Assembly (NCBI GenBank): GCA_945883795.1
Contig: CAMCYC010000016.1
Span: forward strand, 1 to 42,906
Reading direction: 5' to 3'
Length of the DNA stretch: 42,906 bases
DNA from: Sulfurimonas crateris
GTDB lineage: Bacteria > Campylobacterota > Campylobacteria > Campylobacterales > Sulfurimonadaceae
This document shows positions 1 through 8,663 of this stretch, in pieces. Position numbers and translations under genes: made by a program. The notes beneath the pieces were generated by a model, which was given only the letters and a program-made list of their open reading frames with translations, was not told the origin of the DNA and did not search any database. The first letter of the stretch is position 1; each line of letters starts with the position of its first letter.

Positions 1-2
1 GC

Positions 3-800
3 TACGGAGTAACGCTGGGAGGGTTGATAGAGATAGCCCTGTTGATGGTCGCACAAACCATCAAAGCCAAAAAACAATTCGATACATTACAGCGAGATAA
101 AATTATCTTGATGGAAGAGTCTCGTTTTCTTTCTATAGATCAGGTTGTCTCAAACATTGTTCATCAATGGAAGCAGCCATTGACACAGCTTGGCACATCA
201 GTGACACTCATGGAAACATTTATCAATCATAATGAAAACGATGCAATCAAACAGATAAAAAGTGAACTCCCAAAAGTAAATTTTTCTATTGACCTGATGA
301 AAAACACCCTCGAAGAATTTTCATCAGGTAACAATAAAAGCATAGAAAAAGCACCCTTTTTTCCCCTTGAAAATGTTCAAAGCATACTCAATATTTTACA
401 TACTAAAATAATTTTGTTTAATGTAACCGTTGGGCTCAATATCGATAAAGAGCTCCAAATAGTCAGCTATGAACATATTTTTTCAAACATTATGATGAAT
501 TTCATTGATAATTCATTAGATCAATTTCATAACCAAAAAACCAATCTCATAGAGATTGACATCAAAGAGAATTGGCAAAGCTACATCATCCGATACACCG
601 ACAATGCAGGTGGTATCACACTCTCCCCCATCGAGCAAGTGTTTGAATACCGTGTCACTACCAAAGAGGATACAAAGACACATGGAAGAGGACTTGCCAT
701 GGTGAAGATGCTGGTTGAAGACCGACTCAATGGAACCATCGGTGTAAAAAACACAAATGATGGTGTGGAGTTTTTAATAGTGCTCAAAAAAGAGATTTAA
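3..800 (+). CDS. Sensor histidine kinase, 7TMR-DISM type, 5' end outside window
   Basis: The reading frame is open from base 3, so this is the 3' part of a longer gene; the in-frame TTG at 24 is not a convincing start. The first residues (YGVTLGGLIEIALLMVAQ) look like the last transmembrane helix of a 7TMR-DISM sensor, which usually carries a G..iE..llS signature there. A short linker leads to a HisKA-like helix with the phospho-acceptor in IVHQWKQPLTQLG. The HATPase domain follows: N box NFIDNSLDQF, G1 box DNAGGI and G2 box THGRGLAMVK. The HQW-QPL kinase type is common in Campylobacterota. It acts at the inner membrane and autophosphorylates; no partner regulator is visible in this window edge. 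The gene ends tail-to-tail, overlapping by 4 bp, with the TonB-receptor stump on the other strand. The kinase call is firm; the sensor class rests on one helix. Confidence 0.85.
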   Translation, partial: YGVTLGGLIEIALLMVAQTIKAKKQFDTLQRDKIILMEESRFLSIDQVVSNIVHQWKQPLTQLGTSVTLMETFINHNENDAIKQIKSELPKVNFSIDLMKNTLEEFSSGNNKSIEKAPFFPLENVQSILNILHTKIILFNVTVGLNIDKELQIVSYEHIFSNIMMNFIDNSLDQFHNQKTNLIEIDIKENWQSYIIRYTDNAGGITLSPIEQVFEYRVTTKEDTKTHGRGLAMVKMLVEDRLNGTIGVKNTNDGVEFLIVLKKEI

Positions 801-1076
801 AAACTTTTATTTAACTCAAGTCCTACGATTCTAGGCGCACCGAAGTGGTAATAATTATGGCTCGGTGTATAGATCATGAAATCCACATGCCGCGTATCGA
901 GGAGATTGTTTGCGTAGAGTTTGATATGCAAATCTTTTTTTTGGTAACCCATACTTAGGTTTGTGAGTGCGTAACCGCTCTCTTTGGCACTGTTTTGCAC
1001 ATTATAAAAACGCTCCCCTATATATCTGACGCTAGGATTTATGTAATAGTTGTTGGATAGCTTGTATTTTAGGAAT
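797..1076 (-). pseudogene. C-terminal stump of a TonB-dependent outer-membrane receptor
   Basis: Minus-strand reading gives about 90 codons with the typical end of a TonB-dependent receptor barrel: a strand with SVRYIGERFYN, then YALTNLSMGYQ, then the hallmark LYANNLLDTRHVDF, and a terminal phenylalanine after VGLELNK. The frame runs from a stop at about 1075 without a start codon; a GTG at 1000 is internal to the barrel. Full-length receptors are about 650-800 residues, so the plug and most of the barrel are missing. The break lies at the IS end that starts at about 1072, so insertion followed by loss of the 5' part is the likely history. The remaining piece cannot form a receptor. The substrate of the lost receptor (iron chelate, vitamin B12 or other) cannot be told from this part. 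Confidence 0.85.
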
Positions 1077-1171
1077 TAAAATTAAATAAATAGGAAAACT
1101 ATACTCCTATAAAATTGGTTAAAATATCATTTTTCAATATGATAATAAGGATGAAATGCGATGAGAATAAA
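1072..1171 (+). mobile_element. Left end of an insertion sequence (truncated copy)
   Basis: Bases 1082-1171 are identical to 42728-42817, and the match extends to 1072/42718 with two mismatches. The copy at the window end leads straight into a transposase frame starting at 42807. Here the matching start codon lies at 1161, but the sequence departs after ATGAGAATAAA and the frame closes after 26 codons. This is therefore an IS left end without its transposase. It abuts the broken TonB-receptor gene. Confidence 0.85.
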
Positions 1172-1690
1172 AAGAGAAAAATCAGCGGAAGTACAAGAAG
1201 TGAAAATGGAAGAAAAGCTAGAGATACCTTTGCTAGTTTGAAGAAAACATGTAAGAAACTTGTCTTTTCGTTTAATAAATATTTACACGATAGAATATCG
1301 GGCGAAAACAAAATTATGAATTTGGGAGAAGGTGTTAGACTTGCTTATGCTTCTGCTGGGTGAAAAATGAGAAGTTACCTATCTCTGATTTAATGGATAT
1401 TTCGGAGTTAACAAAGTAATGATTGGAGCTAAAAAAAATGGATCGCTTGAATAGCAACACTCACTTGATGCCTTTACCTTGGAAATTGCTCGATTTTACG
1501 CTGATTTTTGATAAGGAGTTTTTTATGATTTATATTACTTTAAGTATAGAGAAGATTTTTTTGAAACGCTTTGTTTTTATGGGATGGTTTTTTTGGCATA
1601 GTTAGAATTGCTGGGTAAAAAGTCTAAAGTGCATAAAATAATTTTGATATGTTATAATTAATCCCCCAATTTTTTACAAAGGTTTTTTTT
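1172..1690 (+). pseudogene. Transposase debris with an IS66-like C-terminal remnant
   Basis: In frame with position 1115, bases 1172-1363 read KRKISGSTRSENGRKARDTF and then a tail with SLKKTCKKL, FNKYLHDRISG and a stop. This pattern (SG-TRSE-GR--RDTF-SLK-TC-KL-SF--YL-DRI) resembles the C-terminal end of IS66-like transposases as I remember them; this is family resemblance, not a search result. It is in a different frame from the 1161 transposase start, so an IS end and a foreign transposase tail have been joined. Bases 1364-1620 carry only short broken frames (for example 1423-1605, 60 codons with no recognisable features), and I see no intact gene before 1691. Confidence 0.5.
1653..1658 (+). 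promoter_or_regulatory. -10 element for the chemoreceptor gene
   Basis: TATAAT lies 32 bp upstream of the ATG at 1691. As is usual for Campylobacterota sigma-70 promoters, no good -35 is needed or seen. The ribosome-binding site is the AAAGG at 1678-1682. Confidence 0.6.
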
Positions 1691-3643
1691 ATGCCCAAAC
1701 ATACTACCATCACCCTTCAAATTATTCGACTCATGACAATTGTTGTAATTGTGACGATTGCTTTTGTTTCTATTATTAGTTACACCGCACGCAGTTACAT
1801 CACAGAAAAAGAACTCGAAGAAGAAAAAGAACTCATATTTCTTAAAATTAATGATGAGCTTAAATTAAAAAAAGATGTTGGTATTCTTTCTGTGGTTGAA
1901 CTTGTTCATAATCATGAACTTCAAATTGCTCTTAAAAACAATGACCGCAAAGGTGTTTATAAGATTATTAGTTCGCTTGCACAAGCTTTTAAGACAAATA
2001 CGAATTACAAAGGAATGAAGATTCATGTTACTACACCTGATTTACACTCTTTTGCTCGAAGTTGGAATCCTGAAAAATTTGGCGATGACCTCTCAATGCT
2101 TCAAAATTATGTAGCTGTTGCACAAAGTAAAAAAGCACAAGCCTCATGGGCTGTGCAACACAGTGGTTTTGTACTTGCTGCAATTGCACCTATTATAACA
2201 CCAGATGGGGAATTTTTAGGGCTTATTAATCTTTCACAAGGTGTTGGGAGTGTTTCAAGAGAGTTTGAAAATGAGGGTGTAAATTATATTCAACTTATTG
2301 ATTCTTCTATTGCTCAGAGGCATCCTGTTCTCTCAAAAATGGAAAAGGTAGGTGATTTTGTTGTTTCTAATGATGAATGGTTTTCAAGTGGTGTTAAAAA
2401 ATTTGCACATCAGTTAAATTTTAACGCTCTATTTGAAAAAGGTTATCTTTTAGACGCTACTTTTTTTACAGTGAGTGTTCCTGTTCTTGATGTTAATAAT
2501 CAACGGGTAGGATACCATATTTTAGGGATACAAAAATCTAAAGTAGAAGACCAAATTAATCAAGCTTTAGCCATTAACACTTATTATATTTGGCTTATTG
2601 TTGCTATTTTCTTTTGGATAGCAATTTTTATTTTTATAGGATTAAAACGCTTGGTTGTGACTCCTTTACGCTCACTTGAAAAAAATCTTGCTATAACTGC
2701 ACAAACAAAAGACCTTAGTACGCCTTTGATTGTTGATACAACAAATGAAGTGGCTCGTATTTGTGATGCTCTTAATAACCTTTTGTTTTCTTTTTCTAGT
2801 TCTCTTAAAGAGGTGCAACAATCAAGTTATGAAAATGTTGCTCTTTCTCAACAGCTTTCAAATACTTCTAAATTGATTGAAGAAAATGTTCTTAAAGAGT
2901 CTTCATTGCTAAAAGATGTTTCTTCTAAAGGGGCAACAATGCAAACGCAACTTGAAGAATCTTTGGCTATGATGGAAGAAACTCAACAGCAAATTGCACA
3001 TACTCATGAAACACTTTCATCTTCACAATCAAAACTCTCTTTTTTAGTTGGTAATATTGAACAAACTGCTCAAAAAGAGATTGAGTTATCTCAGCGACTT
3101 ATACAACTTAGTGGACAAACTAATGATGTACGAAATGTTTTAGGTGTTATTGATGACATAGCAAACCAAACGAATCTTTTGGCGCTCAATGCAGCTATAG
3201 AAGCAGCTCGTGCAGGTGAGCATGGACGAGGCTTTGCCGTGGTTGCTGATGAAGTGCGAAAACTTGCTGAACGAACACAAAAAAGTTTAGGTGAAATCAA
3301 TGTAACTATCAATGTTATTGTTCAAGCCATTTCTAATAGTGCTGATGACATGGAGCAAAATGCTCAATCCATGGAGAATTTAGTAGAAGATTCTAAAGAG
3401 GTTCAAGGCGCAATTGATATGCTTTCTCAAATGATGCAAGGTACAAAAAATACAAATCAGTCTTTGTCTCACATGTCGCATTCAAATACAAAGCAGACTC
3501 AAATTATTTTAGAATCTATTACAAGTATTGCCTCACTCTCAAGCCAAAATGCACGCAGTGTAGAAGAAATATCGCAATCTGCTAATTTTTTATACGAAAA
3601 AAGTGAATCGCTCGAAACAACAATTGAGAGTTTTAAAATTTAA
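1691..3643 (+). CDS. Methyl-accepting chemotaxis protein with double-Cache-like sensor
   Basis: This 650-residue transmembrane chemoreceptor would bind a periplasmic ligand and control CheA through CheW. Helix TM1 spans about 11-33. A periplasmic region of about 260 residues follows, with Cache-type features ([16 protein letters not shown], a proximal [14 protein letters not shown] strand, then a second lobe with [16 protein letters not shown]). TM2 is at about 298-320, followed by a HAMP linker starting [10 protein letters not shown]. The cytoplasmic methyl-accepting domain has the highly conserved hairpin tip [20 protein letters not shown] and ends without a CheR/CheB-binding pentapeptide. 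The ATG follows AAAGG and a TATAAT promoter. The ligand is unknown; the Cache class is inferred from pattern. The gene is monocistronic as far as can be seen, with mobile-element debris upstream and a kinase remnant downstream. Confidence 0.92.
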   Translation: MPKHTTITLQIIRLMTIVVIVTIAFVSIISYTARSYITEKELEEEKELIFLKINDELKLKKDVGILSVVELVHNHELQIALKNNDRKGVYKIISSLAQAFKTNTNYKGMKIHVTTPDLHSFARSWNPEKFGDDLSMLQNYVAVAQSKKAQASWAVQHSGFVLAAIAPIITPDGEFLGLINLSQGVGSVSREFENEGVNYIQLIDSSIAQRHPVLSKMEKVGDFVVSNDEWFSSGVKKFAHQLNFNALFEKGYLLDATFFTVSVPVLDVNNQRVGYHILGIQKSKVEDQINQALAINTYYIWLIVAIFFWIAIFIFIGLKRLVVTPLRSLEKNLAITAQTKDLSTPLIVDTTNEVARICDALNNLLFSFSSSLKEVQQSSYENVALSQQLSNTSKLIEENVLKESSLLKDVSSKGATMQTQLEESLAMMEETQQQIAHTHETLSSSQSKLSFLVGNIEQTAQKEIELSQRLIQLSGQTNDVRNVLGVIDDIANQTNLLALNAAIEAARAGEHGRGFAVVADEVRKLAERTQKSLGEINVTINVIVQAISNSADDMEQNAQSMENLVEDSKEVQGAIDMLSQMMQGTKNTNQSLSHMSHSNTKQTQIILESITSIASLSSQNARSVEEISQSANFLYEKSESLETTIESFKI

Positions 3644-3668
3644 TAAATTTTAATAAAATAGTAAAAGA

Positions 3669-3681
3669 GTGCCTGACACCC
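3669..3681. repeat. GTGCCTGACACCC motif
   Basis: A short GC-rich motif with an internal GTG...CAC dyad sits between the chemoreceptor and the kinase remnant, in otherwise AT-rich DNA. I recall similar TGTCAGGCAC-type sequences near REP-associated (IS200-like) transposases in other bacteria. Only one copy is present in this window, so a repeat family is a guess. Confidence 0.2.
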
Positions 3682-3703
3682 ATTTACCGCCCTTTATTTT
3701 TTC

Positions 3704-3889
3704 ATAGAAGAGGAAAATAAATGTAAAATATGGATAAAATATTCCGCTGGAGGGATTAAGCCAGAGATTTTAAAAAATATTTTTCAGCCATATTTTAGTA
3801 CAAAAAATGAAGAAATGGGGACAGGTTTGGGACTTTACCTCAATGGGGAAAAGTTTACTATTGCGATTCCAAAATTTATAGGGAGGTAA
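3704..3889 (+). pseudogene. Histidine kinase ATPase-domain remnant
   Basis: With no start codon, the frame reads IEEENKCKIWIKYSAGGIKP, then EILKNIFQPYFSTKNEE and MGTGLGLYL, followed directly by NGEKFTIAIPKFIGR and a stop. These are the G1 box (normally DNGGGI, here YSAGGI), the F box (YFSTK) and the G2 box (GTGLGL) of a HATPase domain. The dimerisation and phospho-acceptor part is absent. About 20-25 residues between the G2 helix and the final beta strand are also deleted. The stop overlaps the GGGAGGT ribosome-binding site of the response regulator that starts at 3898, so this was very likely the partner kinase gene in a kinase-regulator operon. Confidence 0.8.
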
Positions 3890-3897
3890 CAAAGATT

Positions 3898-4935
3898 ATG
3901 ATTAACGCTAAAAAGGTGCAATATTTTTCTCAATATTTACATATTTTATATGTAGAAGATGATGAAACTGTTAGAGTAAATATGCAAATGTTGTTTGATA
4001 TATTTTTTGAACATATTGATTGTGCAGTAGATGGTTTAGATGGGCTTGAGATGTATAATAATCATAAATATGACATTGTTATAACAGATATTAATATGCC
4101 AAGAATGAATGGTGTGGAGATGGTTGAAAAAATACGGGAGATTGATCCTGAGCAAAAAATTATAGCAATTTCAGCAAATGATGATTCAGCAACACTTATA
4201 AACTTAATACAAAAAGGGGTCAGTGGATTTTTACTCAAACCAGTAGAACAGCAAATCATTTTAAATGCTTTGTATCCTATTTGTCGTGATGCTCATGCAC
4301 AGCGTGAAAATATTTCTCTCTATGAAGAACTTAATGAAGAACGCTTAAAACTCCAACGAAAAGTCAAAGAGCTAGAGATGTCTCATCACGCTTCGAGTGT
4401 AAAACATCAACAACTCGGTGAAATCCTGTCCAAAGATACAAACAATATTCCAAGTAAGTTTCTTGAAGATTATTTTACACAAGATAAAGATGAAGGGGGT
4501 GAAAATGTTGTATTTATGAAAGAGGATGCGGATGAACTGATAGAAATTTTTGCAGATATTCCAGCGTTGATGACGAATTATGTGGAGAGTAGTGACATGG
4601 AAAGACTTTACGAGGTTATTCACTCTTTTAAAAAAGTTGCCTCTATTTTATTACGATATACACCATTTTTGGATACTTTAGCAGAAAGTTACACAGATTT
4701 GGCACTCGTCATCGAAACCAAATTAGATGCATGTAAATTTTCTTCAGAATCAATGCTACTTCTTCTAGATGCTGTAAGCGTGGACATGGAGCGGTATGTA
4801 CAATATTTTAGCCACCATAGCATGGCGATGAAAAATATTCATCATGTGCATCAACCTACAAGTTTGAGTATTAAGCAAATTATTGCTTTGCTTGACCCAC
4901 TTGAGGCAGAAATTGGTGAGATTGAGTTTTTTTAA
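3898..4935 (+). CDS. Response regulator with degenerate HPt-like C-terminal domain
   Basis: The 345-residue protein has an N-terminal receiver domain (about 13-128) with acidic residues E20-D21-D22, phospho-acceptor D64 in VITDINMPRMNG, and K114 in FLLKPVE. A coiled-coil-prone linker follows (LYEELNEERLKLQRKVKELE). The C-terminal part (about 205-345) is all helical and contains IHSFKKVASIL at 241-251, which resembles the HPt motif H-x-L-K-G but lacks the glycine. No DNA-binding or enzymatic output is seen, so signalling by protein contact is likely (inference). The start is secured by GGGAGGT ten bases upstream. The kinase expected just upstream survives only as a fragment, so the regulator is now an orphan. 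It overlaps tamB tail-to-tail by 4 bp. Confidence 0.85.
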   Translation: MINAKKVQYFSQYLHILYVEDDETVRVNMQMLFDIFFEHIDCAVDGLDGLEMYNNHKYDIVITDINMPRMNGVEMVEKIREIDPEQKIIAISANDDSATLINLIQKGVSGFLLKPVEQQIILNALYPICRDAHAQRENISLYEELNEERLKLQRKVKELEMSHHASSVKHQQLGEILSKDTNNIPSKFLEDYFTQDKDEGGENVVFMKEDADELIEIFADIPALMTNYVESSDMERLYEVIHSFKKVASILLRYTPFLDTLAESYTDLALVIETKLDACKFSSESMLLLLDAVSVDMERYVQYFSHHSMAMKNIHHVHQPTSLSIKQIIALLDPLEAEIGEIEFF

Positions 4936-7900
4936 AAATCTTTGACATAAATAATATTTACCCCTTGCCCTGTTTCTTGTACATCAACATCAATGCGTAA
5001 TGATTTACTCAAACTGTATTGAAGTATGACGCTTGAGGCAGTGTCGTTTTTGTAGATTATACGGATATTTTTATTAAAACGGGTACCTATTTCGTAGCCT
5101 AAAGTTCCCTCTTTATTACTCACAATATTGAGCGTATCAACTTTTATTCCAGCGGTCTTATTAAATACTTCTTTTAAACCAGTTCCTAAAACTAATGAGC
5201 TTAGAGATGCCTTCGTTGCACCCTCTGAGCTTTCAAATAAAGTGGTTGCGGGTTCTCCAAAAAGTATGTAGGACATAATATCATTTTGACTCATGGTAGG
5301 TTTTGAGGAAAAAATAATTACAGGGGAGCTAAGGCTGTTTGTAATAAAAATTTCAATATCAATATAGTCGAGTGTGTAATAATGAAGGTTCATATTGAGT
5401 TGTGGATTGATAGGGTTTTCGCCAGTAAAATAGATTTCACTTTTGTCAAATACAAACTCTTTATCTCCACCTACTACATCTCCATCGTTGATAGTGACCA
5501 TCCCTAAAAGCTTCAGTGGCGTATTAAACTCTTGATAGATTACAATATCTGGTATCAAATTAATATGAATATCTTTGGTTTTATAAGCAATTGGCACGAG
5601 TGATTTGATACTGAGATTAATAAAACGGTTTGCACTATAATCTGCTTTAATATTTTGAATAATAATAATATCTTTGTCGCTCACAACATAATCTTGCGTA
5701 GGTTCATAGCTTATAGTACCACCGAGTAACGAAATTTCTCCCTCAATTTTTTGTTTGCTAGAACTATCTATTTGAACTGTTATATCCGCTTTTACTGTAA
5801 TATTTGCATCTTTACTTTCATAATGAAACCCATCACTTTTTAGATTTATATTTACCTCATTTTTTGAAGTATCAATCTTCCCACTTGCTAAGAGGTTATC
5901 ATAAATCCAAAGCTGTTGTATTTGTAGATTGCCATCAGAATCTAAAAAAAGTGTAGAGGGTTTATTGGCAAATAATCTTTGCTCCATGGAATGTGCAGAA
6001 TAGTTATTGATAATAAATTTTTGATTTTTGTATTCAGTATTTAGCTTAATATCTTCTACCAAATAGATGGTGTCAGAATCAGGCATGAGCGTATACCAAG
6101 GGAGATGGATATTGCTTTTTATATCAAAATACTCATCAAAAGTAAGAGTGGAATGAATCTCTAACTCCCCATCATGACTAACACTATTCTCTTTTGAATC
6201 TACATGAAGCTCAGATAAAAACTCTTTAATAGAGGGAATTTTTGTAAAAAGTTCTAAAGAGATTTGCTTATCTTGCGTTTGTTTTGAGGAGAGAGTAAAT
6301 TGACTTGAAGCGATATTTCCTTTTCCTTGTATGATATCCCCTTTTTTAGAGAGTGTTGCATGGAAGAGATTTGCATTCATAGTAAGTTTTTGACCTTGAA
6401 TATTTTTTTTGTATTTGAGATTAATAGGTGAAAATAAATCTATTGGATAGTTCTTATATAACGCCTCTTTTGGAGTGAATTGTGCTTGAGAAAGTATATC
6501 CGTTTCAGAGAGTTTGAAATTTATATCTGTTTTAAAATAATCATCATTAGCTTTGAGCGTTCCTTTGAGTGAGAATGGGGATATTTGCATCAAGGCTTCT
6601 GTTTTAAAAGAGAGTTTATCTTTTTTGAGTTTCTCTGGAACTGCTTCAAAAGAGGATAAAGCAAAGTTCTTTTTTTCCCCATTTATCAGAAAATGTTCAT
6701 AATCTTTTGAAGTGATATAAAAATTGAGTGCATCGGTTTGGAGGTTGATTTTTATATTTTTTTCATCCCCTTTGATGAATGTTTGGATATTTTTAAATGG
6801 AAGTTTGAGTGTTTTATCTTTGATTGTAACATTGAGTAATGAGATTTTTCCATCAATTTTTTGTTTCCCTAAGGAATCTATAGTAAGATTCAAATCTGTT
6901 TTGATTGTGACATTTGTATCATCAAATGGATAAGAAAAACTATCACTTTTTACATTGAGATACACCTCTTTTTTTGTAGTATCAATAACTCCCGTTGTAA
7001 GTAAATCTTCAAAAAGCCAAAACTCTTTTATTGTGATATTTTCATCTATGAGAAGAGTTGCTGGTTTATTTGAAAATAACTTTTGTTGCATGTAGGTTGC
7101 ATTATAGTTATTAATTGTGAGTTTTTTATCACAATAGTTGGTGGAGACAAAAATATTTTCTATCCCAACGGGTTTTTTATCTTCTGTTTTGAGTGTGTAT
7201 CGTGGCATGGAAATATCATTTTGAATACAAAAAGTTTTGCCAAAATCAAGTGTGGAAACTATTTTGACACTATCGTTATAGATAATTTTGGACTTATCGG
7301 CTGTAAGCTCAGATAATAGTTTTTGCAGTGATTCTGTTTTGGTTTGGATATTTATATGGGGATTTTCATCTATTTTTCCAGCTAAAGAAAATTCACTTGA
7401 ACCCAAATTTCCAACTCCGCTTAAAAACTTTTCTTTTTTACTAAGTGTTGCTTGTAAAAGATTAGCATCTATCTTGATTTTATCTTCTTGAGCCATTTGT
7501 TCGTATTGAATTTTTATAGGCGAAAAGAGTGTTATAGGTAAATCTTTGTAAATTTCATTTTCTAGTTTTGGATAAATAACTGCCTTGTAAAGATTTTTAT
7601 CAATCAATAATTTTATCTCTGCTCTAAGATGCGTATCTTCAGCCAAAAGAAGAAATGATTTATAGTCATGTGAACTGATATTACAATCAATTAAACCTGC
7701 TTGAAGTTGTGCTTTTAGAGTGTTTTCATCTCCTAAAACGGCTATATTGATATTTTTAAACGGAAGTGCAAAGGGGTCTTTTTCTATAGAAGCATTGATA
7801 TCCGAAGTATATTTCAGCTCATTATCCAAAAGAAAATTTTGATTGATAAGAGTTGCAAAATTTTGATAAAGAACTTTATATTTTGCATTTGCATGGAGTG

Positions 7901-8663
7901 AATAGTCGCTAAAAATATAGGCAACGCTAAGATTGCCATCTTGTATCTTTACATCTTTATTTTCTTTGAGTGTTAGGTTATTTAGTTTTGTATTTAAAAC
8001 TATTTTGTCAGAATTAAGCTCAATATTTATAGCTAATTTGTTTGGGATATTTTTCAAAAAGTCAAGATATTCTTGCTTTATAGAACTGCTTATTTGAGCC
8101 GAAGATTCCCCTTGAAACTCATTGGATAGGACATGACCGCTAATGAGTGCATTTGCATAAGAAGTTTGAAGATTCAGTTCTAACTTTCGTATATCAATAC
8201 TGTCATGATAGAAAAGGTCTTGTGTTTTTAAATCAAATTTAATTGTTTCATCTTCAGCCATGATAACTGTATTTTTGAGTTCAATATCTGCGATGATAAA
8301 GGGAAAAATAGTTATTTGTGTTGTTGTATTGTCCTCTGAAGTGGGAAGTTTATTTGTGGCTACAAATAAGCCATCTATCTCTATTTTTGTAATTTTTGGA
8401 GTTGGTCGAAGGAGAGATAAAAGGTTGTAATGTACTTGTAATTTTTTAATTTTAACAGTATCTGCATAATTTATATCATGAAGAATAATCCCTTGAAAAA
8501 AAGTGCCTTCAACTTTTGTGTAGGAAACTTTATATTCTTTCAAATATTTCTTTGCCAAAGGTGCAAGGAGATAACTTTGGGATAAAAAAAGGGTGACACC
8601 AAGAGTGATAAGTACCATGGCAAAAGTAAAATGATGAAAAATAATATAGGTTTTTTTTATCAA
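4932..8663 (-). CDS. tamB: Translocation and assembly module protein TamB (DUF490)
   Basis: This 1243-residue protein has an N-terminal membrane anchor (about 13-30), a long beta-rich AsmA/TamB-like body and a C-terminal DUF490 domain (about 990-1243) with SYILFGEPATTLFESSEG and LVLGTGLKEVFNKTAGI. TamB spans the periplasm, working with TamA in outer-membrane protein insertion or phospholipid transfer. Its ATG overlaps the last 4 bp of the upstream Omp85 gene, so the two are translationally coupled, as in other tamAB operons. The body holds a clear internal duplication: residues about 301-621 resemble 622-986 (YKDLPITLFSPIKIQY against YKNYPIDLFSPINLKY; NNYNATYMQQKLFSNKPATL against NNYSAHSMEQRLFANKPSTL). 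The length is within the normal 900-1400 range. Confidence 0.93.
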   Translation of the reverse strand: MIKKTYIIFHHFTFAMVLITLGVTLFLSQSYLLAPLAKKYLKEYKVSYTKVEGTFFQGIILHDINYADTVKIKKLQVHYNLLSLLRPTPKITKIEIDGLFVATNKLPTSEDNTTTQITIFPFIIADIELKNTVIMAEDETIKFDLKTQDLFYHDSIDIRKLELNLQTSYANALISGHVLSNEFQGESSAQISSSIKQEYLDFLKNIPNKLAINIELNSDKIVLNTKLNNLTLKENKDVKIQDGNLSVAYIFSDYSLHANAKYKVLYQNFATLINQNFLLDNELKYTSDINASIEKDPFALPFKNINIAVLGDENTLKAQLQAGLIDCNISSHDYKSFLLLAEDTHLRAEIKLLIDKNLYKAVIYPKLENEIYKDLPITLFSPIKIQYEQMAQEDKIKIDANLLQATLSKKEKFLSGVGNLGSSEFSLAGKIDENPHINIQTKTESLQKLLSELTADKSKIIYNDSVKIVSTLDFGKTFCIQNDISMPRYTLKTEDKKPVGIENIFVSTNYCDKKLTINNYNATYMQQKLFSNKPATLLIDENITIKEFWLFEDLLTTGVIDTTKKEVYLNVKSDSFSYPFDDTNVTIKTDLNLTIDSLGKQKIDGKISLLNVTIKDKTLKLPFKNIQTFIKGDEKNIKINLQTDALNFYITSKDYEHFLINGEKKNFALSSFEAVPEKLKKDKLSFKTEALMQISPFSLKGTLKANDDYFKTDINFKLSETDILSQAQFTPKEALYKNYPIDLFSPINLKYKKNIQGQKLTMNANLFHATLSKKGDIIQGKGNIASSQFTLSSKQTQDKQISLELFTKIPSIKEFLSELHVDSKENSVSHDGELEIHSTLTFDEYFDIKSNIHLPWYTLMPDSDTIYLVEDIKLNTEYKNQKFIINNYSAHSMEQRLFANKPSTLFLDSDGNLQIQQLWIYDNLLASGKIDTSKNEVNINLKSDGFHYESKDANITVKADITVQIDSSSKQKIEGEISLLGGTISYEPTQDYVVSDKDIIIIQNIKADYSANRFINLSIKSLVPIAYKTKDIHINLIPDIVIYQEFNTPLKLLGMVTINDGDVVGGDKEFVFDKSEIYFTGENPINPQLNMNLHYYTLDYIDIEIFITNSLSSPVIIFSSKPTMSQNDIMSYILFGEPATTLFESSEGATKASLSSLVLGTGLKEVFNKTAGIKVDTLNIVSNKEGTLGYEIGTRFNKNIRIIYKNDTASSVILQYSLSKSLRIDVDVQETGQGVNIIYVKDF
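5706..7763 (-). repeat. Internal tandem duplication within tamB
   Basis: Two units, 7763-6801 and 6800-5706 (minus strand), encode homologous stretches of about 320 and 365 residues. Landmarks repeat in the same order: PFKNI...GDE, the SPI(K/N) strand, NLxxATLSKK, the NKPxTL turn, and GxISLL at the end. Protein identity is moderate, so the duplication is old. Confidence 0.75.

Noticed and set aside
1423-1605. 60-codon frame as a gene
   Set aside because: It has odd composition, no recognisable motif and a location inside transposon debris. A shifted frame reads AFTLEIARFYADF before stops, so it is more likely decayed coding DNA.
4062-4259. Minus-strand frame inside the response regulator gene, as well as many other antisense frames in the kinase genes
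   Set aside because: These are mirror frames of strongly coding genes, with no ribosome-binding sites or family features of their own.
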